Below are positions 1 through 10,555 of a stretch of DNA of 64,000 nucleotides, one piece after another. The notes under the pieces are model-generated. The model was not told the origin of the DNA. It worked only from the letters and a program-made list of their open reading frames with translations, and searched no databases. A program made the translations under genes and the position numbers. This stretch comes from Rugalucina vietnamica. Its lineage: Eukaryota > Mollusca > Bivalvia > Lucinida > Lucinidae. The stretch is from positions 55,516,761 through 55,580,760 of the forward strand of contig OZ024869.1 in assembly GCA_964017185.1 (NCBI GenBank), given 5' to 3'. The stretch's first letter is position 1; each line of letters begins with the position of its first letter.

Positions 1-1576
1 AGATTTCCATATTTTCTAATATCCAAAAAAAGGCAACTAGAAGCAAGCCTAAAATGTCAGAATCAATGTCTATATAGGTCAATCATCTAACAGCATCAGA
101 GCGATGCTGATGTCGTAAGATCAATGACACTGTCTCTCGGATTTATTTTTTCACGGCATCAACATGATAGGCCACAGATCAGACAAACTGCTCAGTAGGT
201 TTGGTGATGTTTATAAAGCCAAGGTCCCCTGTATGTCACTTGTAGTGAAAAATCAGAACAAAACTAGTGAAAAGTCCAAGCAAACCTTCCAAGAACCATT
301 CCGTTCACTGTGAAAACTTTGTATTTACTTGATCAAAATGAACCTACAGTTCACAAAAAAATCTCTGCTGTAATCTCAAATGTCAGGTGAATAAGTGTGG
401 TCAAACATTTCATTCATATATAATCATATCTGAATTTCTCTATGACACGGACAACGACACTTACGGCCAAACACACTAAGTCTTGTAATATACATGTACA
501 CATCACATCTAGATCCTGGTCTCATCTAGTGTTCTCCCAAACATTTCAATTTTTTTTATCCATCCACCCAAATGTTTGATCCACACTTTGTACCCTGTTC
601 ACAAGTGACTGAGAATCTAAATTATCAGCATGATAATGGTGCGGCCAAGGTCAACAAGCGTCAACCCTTATCATTATTAACACAGGCATGTATTTACTAT
701 CCTCGGACAATGGGAACAAACAGATGGGTGTATTCTCTATACTTGACTTGTATTGTCACTTGTCAAGCCCAGAGCCCAGACTGAAGCATTCAATCAAACT
801 GTATGTATACAGGTCATGCGTCAAAGACCAACATTGCACATCTTTGCCTGACGTAGGTAGGTACCATGACAATTTTGCTAGCTATTTTGTCAAGACTGAA
901 GGTTATTATGTGCCTAACATAGTACAAGGTTTTTAGATGAGAGTAAACATTTTGACAAAATGGTGCCAAAACACCATGAATTATATGCTGAAAATGGCTT
1001 TCAAGCATCATCAACTTCTTCAAGAAGGTGTTATTGCTTAACTCAGTCATATGTTTTTCAGTTATGTCAAGTGGGAGCCATCTTACCAATCTGAAATGTG
1101 GAGTAAATGTGTAAAATAAGACACTGAAATACAGAAGATGTAGTGGTTCAAATTAAAGGACCTCTCCATTCAGAGTTTTTATAATGCCCAAAATCCAGAG
1201 AGTGAGACAAGGTTCTGACAGTGATGCCATTACAAGTATCTCTTCCATCATAATCAGCTGTCCTGAAGAATTTATCCAGACACCAGACTGAATTATCTCA
1301 TAGATCTAAAGACAGACTTGATGAATGGCCATCTGAGATATTGAGAAGTAACTTGACATTATTTGTATGGGACAATAGTCAAAGACAAAGGAGCCAACAA
1401 ACCTTCCCCTCAATTCTGGTTTGGTCCATGAATATTATAAAACAAGAACTTTTTCTCTGCTTCTCTGTTAAGATTTTAAATTCAATGTTCAATTTTGTTA
1501 TTTTATTGTACATGTACAAAGTTAGTACAATATCTAACAGCGTGTATCAAAGCATTTACAGGTTACGTACATCTAT
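1..1576. other. Non-coding stretch, no supported gene
   Basis: AT-rich sequence without recognisable exon, RNA gene or repeat boundary. A 91-codon open frame on the minus strand (814-1089) follows a pyrimidine-rich AG, but open frames of this length are expected several times by chance in 64 kb of such AT-rich DNA and no family is recognisable. If the minus-strand gene ends near 3.5-3.9 kb, this would be its 3' untranslated or downstream DNA. Confidence 0.5.
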
Positions 1577-1580
1577 ATTT

Positions 1581-1794
1581 GAGCCGTCTCGTGGGAAAAC
1601 CAACAATGTGGTTTCCGAACAGGTCCAACACAAACCGGACTGTACAGCCACAGATGACAGCTAGATGCTTGAAATTTCGGATTTAAGAAGAAGAGGGATT
1701 GTACTATCCGTGTAGCGAAAACAAAGGCGCTGATCAGCTTCGCAGTTACTTGTTTTCGCATATGCAGATTGTTGGTTTTCCCATGCGGCGGCTC
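1581..1794 (+). mobile_element. Palindromic MITE family A, copy 1
   Basis: First of fourteen copies in the window. Ends are inverted repeats starting GAGCC and ending GGCTC, followed inward by a GGAAAACCAACAA-type motif and its complement. The interior has a tract beginning GTCC.ACACAAAC and, in most copies, a large central hairpin. The insertion is flanked by ATTT on both sides (1577-1580, 1795-1798), which reads as a 4-bp target duplication. This copy has lost one arm of the central hairpin. It encodes no protein and must depend on a transposase elsewhere. Confidence 0.85.
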
Positions 1795-1993
1795 ATTTCA
1801 ATTCCTCAAGATTTATTGTCATCTAAAGACTACTCACTGGTTTTAAAGAAAAAAATCTTTCAAATCAAGTTTGCTGTCTAAAATTTAAGAGTTCGTAAAA
1901 AGTTCAATTTTAATTTTTATCATTTACATTTGGCACCTGTTGAATATATACTGTAAAATGTATGGCCTATCACCCAAACTTACAGAAGTCTTA

Positions 1994-2737
1994 AGTCCAA
2001 TTCGCATGCGCAAAAAATACACGCGTGTAAATATACTCCGGTGTGTATTTATACTCCGGTGTGCAAATCAACCTGAGAGTAAATTTAAATTGCGTTCGCA
2101 TGGGTTTTATCGCCAGGAGTATTTTTGTAGGTAAATTTATCATTTCTGGATTAAAACCTGTTCATTTAAGTTTTCTGTATTTGCAAAACAAGAAGAGGCT
2201 GCTTCAAGGTGTTCATGTAGACTTTGGCAGCAGAGGGGAATCATGGAATTGTCAGGCATAACCTTAGCAGTTATACAGTTCCCTTTAGTTTTTCATCCTT
2301 TCGCAAGGAATTACTATTAAAATGCCCCAAGAATCCTAACCAAGAATGATGAAGAAATAGTGTGGCTGTTGGCACTCCATATGTTTTAAAATGTCATGAA
2401 TGGCAATAAACTCTTATTTAGCAACCATGTCCACAGTTTCAGCAACTGTCATATAATCAGGAACAAAAAATGTGAAAACTTGATATCTAAAAGCAGAATA
2501 TTGACTTGAAATAAAAATACTCATGGGTAAATTTTACTTTGCGTTCGCATGGGACATAATAGTAAATTTACATGTGTGTATTTGTAAAAATAAAATTTAC
2601 ATCTGGTCAGACCCAGGAGTAAATTTACCCATATGTAAATATACTCCGGTGTGTATTTGCGTTCGCATGCACCATTTACTTACCCTGAATAAAATTATAT
2701 TTACACGTGTGTATTTTTGGCGCATGCGAATTGGACT
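1994..2737. mobile_element. TTA-flanked inverted-repeat element (PIF/Harbinger-like MITE)
   Basis: Both ends carry the same inverted sequence, starting AGTCCAATTCGCATGCGC and continuing through an ATACACGCGTGTAAATAT-like motif, about 42 bp with few mismatches. TTA lies directly outside each end (1991-1993, 2738-2740). A 3-bp TTA duplication is typical of the PIF/Harbinger superfamily; that assignment is inference. A subterminal CTCCGGTGTGTATTT motif is repeated near both ends. The middle (about 2150-2500) resembles neither end and holds no usable open frame. Confidence 0.75.
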
Positions 2738-3213
2738 TTATTAGCTGTTTTAGAAAACACCAATATCATTTCAGTTTTCTTTGTATTTCTTCAACTTATA
2801 TGCAACAGGCAATGAAACAGTCACATATTAGTTGTTAACATTATACACAATTTAACCAAATTCAGTTCAGCAAGTCAGTCCATAAAATTATATGCAATTT
2901 TGCTGCTTATGGTAATTTGGTGTATATAATTTCTTATTTTCCCCCACAAAAAGTATTTTTATAGTTTAATATGATGAATAATATGTCAGTTACAGGCCTG
3001 TGGCGTAACCAAGTATATCTATGACCAAACAGTGGTATAATGAGGCAAAACCATACAGAAAATACAAGTATGAATTGGTATGCATTTTCATTGAACTTCA
3101 TTAAATTGTTGGGTACACCAGCTCAAAAGTGTATAGAGTAACATACAGTGTATATAGGTGGTAGATCTGGTTTTGCAATGTTATGATCCAATTTCAAAAC
3201 CTGTTATATATAT

Positions 3214-3432
3214 GAGCCGCCTCGTGGGAAAACCAACAATGTTGTTTCCGAACAGGCCCGACACAAACCGACCTGTACGGTAAGAGAAGCAGGCTAGAAG
3301 CTTTAAGTAGAAGAGGAATTGTAACTATCCGAGTAGCGAAAACAAAGGCGCTGATCAGCTTCGCAGTTACGAAGCTGATCTTCGCCTTTGTTTTCGCCTA
3401 TGCAGATTGTTGGTTTTCTCATGTGGCGGCTC
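3214..3432 (+). mobile_element. Palindromic MITE family A, copy 2
   Basis: Same orientation as copy 1, with GAGCCGCC / GGCGGCTC ends and flanking ATAT on both sides (3210-3213, 3433-3436). The central hairpin is partly collapsed: GCTTCGCAGTTACGAAGCTG retains a short stem. It lies just downstream of the last putative exon of the minus-strand gene. Confidence 0.85.
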
Positions 3433-3515
3433 ATATATACTCTAACATTCTTTCCCTATATAGATTCACTATCCTGCTGGGAATATGAATAAGGCTTGAA
3501 ATTGAAATAAAATCC

Positions 3516-3697
3516 TCATGCAAATGAAGATGAAAAATCACTGTTTAATTTCTTTAGTTCATACATACAACAGTTAAGTTGAGGACTCTGAAGCTGAGTG
3601 ACTTGTAACCATTTGACAAAATACTCAAGACTGAGCAGACTTCCTATGCTAGAAGTAATCTTAAAACTCTCTGATATGTGTTCCCATTTGCACTGAT
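3516..3697 (-). CDS. Candidate alternative last exon (soluble C-terminus) of the large minus-strand gene
   Basis: On the minus strand a strong acceptor (a T-rich tract ending CCTTTGCTTATAG) is followed by about 60 open codons and a TGA stop at 3518-3516. The frame enters in phase 1, so it can join the phase-1 donor at 7829 with the junction codon reading Asp. The peptide begins QCKWEHISESFK, contains SLLSLEYFVKWLQVTQL, and ends in a serine-rich SDFSSSFA. It has no transmembrane segment. The exon at 3881-3972 is also phase 1 and ends in its own stop, so the two would be mutually exclusive C-termini. The peptide is not recognised. The open frame is short enough that chance cannot be excluded. 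Confidence 0.45.
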
Positions 3698-3880
3698 CTA
3701 TAAGCAAAGGAAATAAAAAAATCTTGTAAAGTACAATGTACATGCAGTATAATTATGTTTTTCACGTTGCAACCATAAAAGAAGCATCAGCAGCATTAGG
3801 AAATACATCATGATGTATAATGGATGTTTCTTAACCCACAAAAAGATGGAAAACTTGACAGAAGACATGAAATACAAGCA

Positions 3881-3972
3881 TCATGATTTACACTGAGAAT
3901 GGGGGCATCTAGATAGCAAAAGTGAAACCAAAGCTAAAACCATTGCTAAAACCACAAGTCCAATACTGATCA
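3881..3972 (-). CDS. Candidate last exon encoding a C-terminal membrane anchor
   Basis: A very good acceptor on the minus strand (CCCCTTCTGCCTCACATTCAG) opens a phase-1 exon that runs 30 codons to TGA at 3883-3881. It encodes ISIGLVVLAMVLALVSLLL, an uninterrupted hydrophobic helix of about 19 residues, then a short polar tail SRCPHSQCKS. This is the layout of a tail-anchored membrane protein with about ten residues on the far side. It joins the phase-1 donor at 7829 with a Val junction codon. The segment is only 29 residues, so the call rests on the acceptor, phase match and hydrophobic pattern. Which membrane is used cannot be told from the sequence. Confidence 0.55.
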
Positions 3973-4110
3973 CTGAATGTGAGGCAGAAGGGGATTAGTT
4001 GTCATGGTTAGCAAGCTTCACCCTGGAAGTATCTGGTCATTACAAATCAGAACATTTACTGACAAAAACCCTGTCAAGTCTTCATCCTAAACATAAATCA
4101 TGCATGCTCT

Positions 4111-4515
4111 TTAAGTAAGGTAAAGCACCCTCAATGATCTGATGAAGAATGATTTTGCAATCACAATTTTAAGTTTAAATGACATAGATGCATCAAATAG
4201 AAACCTCAATTTAGCCTTTTCCAGTGAGTGACAGAGTAAATCGTTGATAGATATAGAAACTTGACATAAAAAGTCTGGACAGTGAAAATTCAAGTGCTTA
4301 ACAGCAGTCAGCTGACTACAGTCAGTTGACCTTTGCTTCTCAGATACACAGAAAGCACTTTTTTCGCATGATAAGACTAAATATGGTCTGATGATGGAGG
4401 TCTTCCACAAGAATTTGATATACAACGTTCGAAAATACTGAAGACTCAAAGTCGCCTTTGTAGCCAATGAAGCGTAAGACATGATAACCAAATCAAACCT
4501 AATCGAAAAATTCAA
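4111..4515 (-). CDS. Unrecognised 134-codon open frame, doubtful
   Basis: A minus-strand open frame of 134 codons in AT-rich DNA, somewhat longer than expected by chance. It contains Cys-containing stretches (LVLSCEKSAFCVSEKQ, HLNFHCPDFLCQ) and ends SLRVLYLT. No domain is recognised, and no convincing donor or acceptor places it in the surrounding gene. It lies between candidate exons at 7829-7946 and 3881-3972, so it could be an unrecognised exon or simply intron. Confidence 0.2.
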   Translation of the reverse strand: MNFSIRFDLVIMSYASLATKATLSLQYFRTLYIKFLWKTSIIRPYLVLSCEKSAFCVSEKQRSTDCSQLTAVKHLNFHCPDFLCQVSISINDLLCHSLEKAKLRFLFDASMSFKLKIVIAKSFFIRSLRVLYLT

Positions 4516-4921
4516 ATTCTTTATCTAGCTTAAAAACATCTTTTAATGTTACGCTTTTTGAATGTTATGCTTAAAGCCTGGTTATAATGTTTTACTCATA
4601 CAGTCATAACCAAAATACTGCTGAAATGGGACATGTATCAAATATTCAACAGCCAAATTTACAATGTACAGCAAAAGACCAAATCTAAGAAAAAAAAAAC
4701 AAGAACAGATTTTATTGAAGGTCTCTATAACACCCTTACATCTAAAACCGCAAAATAAATAACTGAGTACAAAATAAAACAAAAATTGCTTAAAAAATTG
4801 GAATATGATCAAACAGTGATGCAGTAATTTTCAACATTTATATCATTATTTCTTGGGTGTCGCCCATTTTGTGGTGTTATTACCCTAATTGTAGCCAGTT
4901 GAAGCAGAAATACAAAACTTA

Positions 4922-7292
4922 GGCCAAAAAAAATAATACCATTGTTTCTCAGGCCACTTTTTGAAGAAACAGATGCGGGCGGCAGGTTTTTTATTTTAAT
5001 TTTTATTTGAACAAAAACGAATGCGGGCGGCGGCATTTTAGGGGGGATGGTGGCGAGTGAGTGATAAACGGACAATATGCTTCCGGCGATCTATGCCCGA
5101 GTCACCGTACGGTAACTCTCGTTTAATTTGTGATCGATATTTCACACCTAATTTGTGATTGTCAATTAATTTAATTTGGTTGAGCATTAGTAATTCGGAA
5201 ACAAATGAATATCATACCTATCGGTCTAACACTTAATCCGATAACAATAGATTTGAGAACATCAGTCAGCACGAGTTCCCCCCAATTATCATGATTATCA
5301 CGCTCTCTGAGTACATCTCAACACGAGTCATAATCTCCGCCCATTGGCCCATGAGATAGCGAATGACGATGTCAATTGAGTCCTCCGTCAAACCACCCAT
5401 CATTAATATTCATTTTTATATTGACCATTCAAATCAGCACATTAGCTAACGGTCAATGACGGTTAGACAACACGTGCTTTTTACAGGTACAAACAAACCA
5501 ACACGTGCTTTTTACAGGTAAAATGTAGGTGCAAAAACACAATGTTAGCGGTGGGCGTGGCTATACCTTGCTGGCGGAGGAGTCGATTAGTAATTATTGT
5601 CAAGACATTTTATAACTTGTCGGAAAAGAATCAAACTCCACTGTATCTTGTGTCAGCAAGTAACACATTCTATTCTTGTCCTTATTTTCTAATTTCACTC
5701 GAATGAAAGTTTGAACATTGTACCGATCACACATCGGTGATCATATGATAGCGAAATGATTAGAGCATTCGCTTCGGGCACGGGAGGTATCGGGTTGGAT
5801 CCCGGATCGCGTGATACCAAAAACGTTAAAAATGGTACCAAAAATACCTTGCTAGCTTGGCGCTCATCATTCATAAAGCAAGCACTGGCATCTCTTCTCC
5901 CAAAAAGATAACTTCAGTGATGGGGATACAATTATTGAGGTGGTGGTTGGTGACGGGCAGTGTAGTTCTATCATTAGACGATTAAAGTGGTGATTGCTAT
6001 ACCCTTACTCGGGGTTAAAACGATGTGTGCCGGTAAGTCAGCGGCGGAACACTATACGAACATACAACATACATGGCATGACTAATTATATTATTCCACA
6101 AAGGATTCTTGTGGATGCTCAAAACACTCATTTTCCTAGCGGGAAAGTAAAGAAATCACATTTGTTTTTCAGCGTGAACTTTTACATACCTTCCCGGACA
6201 TTACCGTTCTCAATCGCGAAATTAAATGTAGGTGTCTATAATGTTTTGGACCACAATAATTGTTGACGAAATCATTGACCAACGTGTCATCAATAGCCTA
6301 TAATAACCCAATGCTTACGGTAACGTTACGGTCTACCAATAATGCCCTAGTCACGAGTGCGATAACATGTATCGCTCGGCTCATTTTCAAAACTATTATG
6401 GATTAAATATAATTTGAGTGTCATTTACGCTTCGCGAGCAATGGATTGTGTCACCTAAACATTAGTGAGATGACAATTATCACTCACGAGTATACACGAA
6501 TTTTGAGCAGACGACATGGTTCATACACATTAGGCTATCAAAAACACAATTTTCCGTTTCAAATGTGTTTATTCATTTTTAAAGTACTTAAAAGAGAAAC
6601 TGTAAGAAAACTGCGCCTTGGCGAATGCCCGGGAAACGATATTTCATTTTTCCTCTCCGCGAGTTTTGATTTTTTACTTGCACATAAATAAATTAGTATA
6701 AAGGAACACAAGGGTAAAACGGCGCCTTGGTGCCGCCGTCGCGATATTTGGGTGGATGAAATTTTGGTTTACCAGGCTATATAGCAGTACAGGTGTCTAC
6801 ATGTTTAATACAATTATTCAGTGGCTATCCTAAACCTTATGATATAATTAACAGCTGAAACAAGCATCAGAATATTGACCGCATGTAATTTAGCCCAACT
6901 AAAGTTCGTACGTAAACTGTACATGGACAATAGAACGCGGGATTGCTACCTAGACCCTATGTGTTTTTGACTAAAAATTGAATACCTCTAACAGACATTA
7001 CCATATACTGTACCTGCACATCATGATGAAGCAGTTCGGTCCTTTAGTGAAGGCTCGAAATGTCCCGGAACCGTGTCACAACGAATACCGTGTTACTAGC
7101 CGCCATGCGCAGACTGCATGCGCAGTCGTTTTTCTGAAAACCGCGAGCGGAAAAGTGACAAGAGTGAAGGTTTCAAGACAAATGCGGTGGTTTCTGTATT
7201 TTTTTTATTTTGAGCAATAAAAAAGGGTAATGCGGTGGGTCTGAAAGAGATGCGGCGGGGCCTGAGAAACATTTATATATTTTTTTTTGGCC
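4922..7292. mobile_element. 2.4-kb PIF/Harbinger-like element, non-autonomous
   Basis: The ends are inverted repeats beginning GGCCAAAAAAAAT and continuing to TTGTTTCTCAGGCC, with related GCGGGCGG / CCGC-rich blocks further in. TTA flanks both ends (4919-4921, 7293-7295). A TTA duplication and GGCC-type terminus fit PIF/Harbinger; the superfamily is inference. The interior holds only short open frames and no visible DDE transposase or Myb-like domain. It carries a tRNA-derived SINE near 5747-5990. Confidence 0.7.
5747..5990 (+). mobile_element. tRNA-derived SINE
   Basis: The head resembles a tRNA gene: an A-box-like segment in GATAGCGAAATGATTAGAGC and a B box GGGTTGGATCCC about 35 bp on, which together would drive RNA polymerase III. 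The head is followed by a non-tRNA body including CTTGCTAGCTTGGCGCTCA. The 3' boundary is uncertain. It sits inside the 4922-7292 element and so inserted after that element did. Confidence 0.6.
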
Positions 7293-7828
7293 TTATATTG
7301 TTTTTGTCTTGCAACATATTACCATAATATGCAAATTGTTTCTTCATTAATTCTAAAACAAATGTCAAGTTATGCAAAGAGCATAAAGCTCCAGAGTGAA
7401 TGTAGACATAAAAGCATGAAGAAGCTGATCATCTGATTACAATGTGCAATACATGTATATCATACAAGTCTTCATTTTTTTGTCAATATGTCTTAAATGG
7501 GATGCAAGGTTAATATCAGGGTTGACCGAAGGTTGTTTCATCTGCAGCAGACAAATTATCCAGTAGGAGTCTCCACCATCAACATTAATACTTTGTGTGG
7601 TATTTTTGAAAGAAACAGACAGCTGACCTTACCAGATAATAGGTCAAGGTCAACCAAAGGTAATTCTTTGAATAAGTTAGAAGAATCAGTCAATCTCAAA
7701 GGCCACACATTCAAAAATGCATTTTCTTATTCTGCAGAACCTTTTAATCTCGAAGATGGCCATTTTTGGTCACATTTGTGAGCCCAGATTTGTGACTTTT
7801 GTAACCATACACACAAGAAGAATCCTAC

Positions 7829-7946
7829 CTGTTTGGACCCAAAGTTTCTCCTCTTCCACAAGGTCTGTGTCTGAACTAAACCTCACTGTTCTGTATCTCC
7901 TCTGCCCCAGGGGAATCAAAGGAGCCATCCCGGGGGGTAAATAGGT
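7829..7946 (-). CDS. Candidate internal exon with an RVxF-like motif
   Basis: The donor is a near-perfect CAG|GTAGGA (exon ends at 7829, phase 1). Two acceptors are possible: after TCGGTCCCGGGAG (start 7946, phase 0, preceded by a pyrimidine-rich run) or after CATACAG (start 7987, phase 1). The 39-residue version begins TYLPPGMAPLIPLGQRRY, passes RTVRFSSDTDL and ends EEEKLWVQT. It is much more GC-rich than its flanks. RTVRF fits the [RK]x(0,1)VxF pattern of protein phosphatase 1 docking motifs; that role is speculation. Its phase-1 donor matches both candidate last exons. Confidence 0.55.
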
Positions 7947-7987
7947 CTCCCGGGACCGAGGGGACATACAACAATACATTTTATATC

Positions 7988-8907
7988 CTGTATGTCATTA
8001 CACTGCTTATAGCGCTAAAATTCCGAATGTTATTCCGATACATGTATTATAAAACAACTTGACTGCACCACATCTCAGTCACATAGTGCAACTTCCCATA
8101 GCTCTTATGTTATATATTCCAATCAAGCCTTATAAATAATTTTTTCTCGTTTGATTTTAAAATTCATGCAGAGCTAACTGTTCTTTTCTGTCATAACTTT
8201 TAACAAAGACTAATGCTTTGTTAAAATCTTTGTAATTTTAATTCCAAATTCACAGAAAACAGCATGGATGTTGTGAAAAAGCAATCCGATTTCAACAAAG
8301 AAGCACACATATCACATAACAGACTTCTATTTCCATTTTTAGACTGAAACTGAACACAATGAAATATAATTCCAAACCAGACTCCACGAACACCTGTCAC
8401 TCGAATGAACAAATTGTTTGAACCCCTTTTTGAGATGCAAATGAACAATTACCCATACAAAATAGCAATTATGTTAAATTCAATTATCACATAAATAATT
8501 AAACAGCCCAAATAAACTAACTAACAAACATTAAAGAACATTACTTAAACTGCAAAGTTACCGTGTTGTTTAAGGCTAAGGAAAATATTCTAAATGTAAA
8601 TTTCGATCATCAAGGTGTGACGTATGGGACACTTAATATGCAAAAACGCTCAATCAAAAGGGGGAATTAGATGAAAGCAAATGTAGCGACATTGCCAAAT
8701 AGGTAGAGGAGCGTAATTGTGCTAAAGAGCATATTTGGCAAAAATCAACCGAATAATTCAGGGAATTCAGTCAAGCAGATCATTTCCCAGGTACTAACAT
8801 AGATTCTGTGAAAGAACTGATCATGGCGCTCTTGCAAAGCATAAGAATGTCCCCATCTATTGATGACAATACCATTTCAGTAATGCCCAACTTTCACAAA
8901 GAGCACT
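7988..8907. other. Non-coding stretch (presumed intron)
   Basis: AT-rich DNA without a recognisable exon, repeat end or RNA gene. It lies upstream, on the minus strand, of the 7829-7946 exon and runs up to the next MITE copy. Confidence 0.5.
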
Positions 8908-8911
8908 AAAT

Positions 8912-9145
8912 GAGCCATCACATGAGAAAACAAACAATGTGGTTTCCGAACAGGTCCAACACAAACCAAGCTATACAAGCATAGAAGATGGCTAGAGACT
9001 GGAAATTTTGGATTTAGAAAGAAGAGGCATTGTACTATCCCAGTAGCGAAAACAAAGGCACTGATCAGCTTCGCAGTAACTGCGAAGCTGATCTGTGCCT
9101 TTGTTTTCGCCTATGCAAATTGTTGGTTGTCCCATGAGACGGCTC
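8912..9145 (+). mobile_element. Palindromic MITE family A, copy 3
   Basis: Flanked by AAAT on both sides (8908-8911, 9146-9149). The central hairpin is complete, with stem arms GATCAGCTTCGCAGT and ACTGCGAAGCTGATC. Confidence 0.85.
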
Positions 9146-9149
9146 AAAT

Positions 9150-10549
9150 CAATAAACTATGAAACAAATTTGTCAAGTCACCTTAGGCAGAAAGAGAACA
9201 TTTAAATTGTCATCATCCAGGATTTGCTATATGATAATTAAATTATTTTTTCTGAGGACACTGGCTAACTATACTGTAGTGTCCGTAGGGTGTAGTGTCC
9301 GCAACATGGTATTGACAGCCTACCATACAAGGTTGAAACATTAGGGTTGGTTTATACTTGTGGTTTGCCTTAAGTTTGAGGAATTTAAAGATCTTAAAGA
9401 TTAACATGCTAAAAATACACTTGGCTCTTTTTAGCCTTACATTAATTGTTTATGAAAAAAAGATACAAAATATTTAGAGTTGGTATTTTGATGTTTTTAA
9501 CTTCAACAGTTTTGATCAATTTCGCCTCATCCTTAAATCATTAAGGAAAGAAAATAAACCACCTGAGAGGCTTGTCAATATAAATCCTTATGTTCAACAC
9601 AAAGAATTAAAATTCCTTCAATCTACAAAACAAAAACCTTTCAAATTTTGTCAACTTGGCTATTGATATGGTCAACTAGAGTCTTAACCAATTCCAGTCT
9701 ATAATTTAAATCCACAAATTTATTATTCAAAATGTTGTAAAGTTTATACACTACTTGTAGGCAAAGTAACCGTGTAGGAGCCTTTTTGAGAACTTTTGCA
9801 GACACTCATGCTCAAATCCCTTTTCTTTATTGCACTTGGGGATCATTCCAGCTATTACAGTACATATACTTAAATGTCCTTTCATAGCTTTAATTCTGGG
9901 GAATTTACATTTTCATTGTATTCAATTTTCTTAAATTTTCCCAAGTTTTCGGACTTTTAGATACTTTTGATCCATTCCCCTTTCATGTCAGTTTCTATTG
10001 TCTTTGACGGCAGTCTACGTAAGTACATAGCCCAGTGGATCGACTATCTTAAAAGAAAGGTATATGCGGGATATAGCAGTTAATATGTAGCGAGCCTCTA
10101 CAGTTAACTGTCGTTCCGGTACCCTGATGTCCATATCCACGAATCACTTACTAGGCACTCACACTCTAGGGGGTTCACCACCAGTTACACTCAACTGTCG
10201 TTCTCCCCGTGCTCGGGCCGTCATATGACAACAAGATCACGTCCGACTTCTAGATCTTACGGCAACTGACTTGAGAGGCTAACAACCAAGTGTAGCATTC
10301 TTGCTAACGATAGCTGGGTTGATTCAATATGCCAAAGAGAGGAATAAATGATATTTTGTAACCTAATGTATAGTTGTTTGTTATTTACACCCATTGCAGC
10401 TGACCATGCACACCTCTGTATAAATTGCAATTTTATAATTCAGACTTTGTTAAATCTGCAAGACCACATGCTGCAAAGTCTGAACTAAATTCTATTCAAA
10501 AGCTTTCGACAAAGGTTTCTTAAAAAAAAAAAAAAATCCCTCATTGACT
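9150..10549. other. Non-coding stretch with an unexplained GC-richer block
   Basis: Mostly AT-rich intron-like DNA. From about 10010 to 10330 composition changes to a more GC-rich block without an open frame, possibly an old repeat or solo LTR. No TG...CA ends with a target duplication could be fixed, so no element is called. Confidence 0.4.
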
Positions 10550-10555
10550 ATACTT

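Noticed and set aside
814-1089. 91-codon minus-strand frame after a pyrimidine-rich AG
   Set aside because: Several frames of this length are expected by chance in 64 kb of AT-rich DNA, and it could not be tied to the gene model.
10010-10330. Solo LTR
   Set aside because: Composition differs from the flanks, but no TG...CA ends with a short target duplication could be found.
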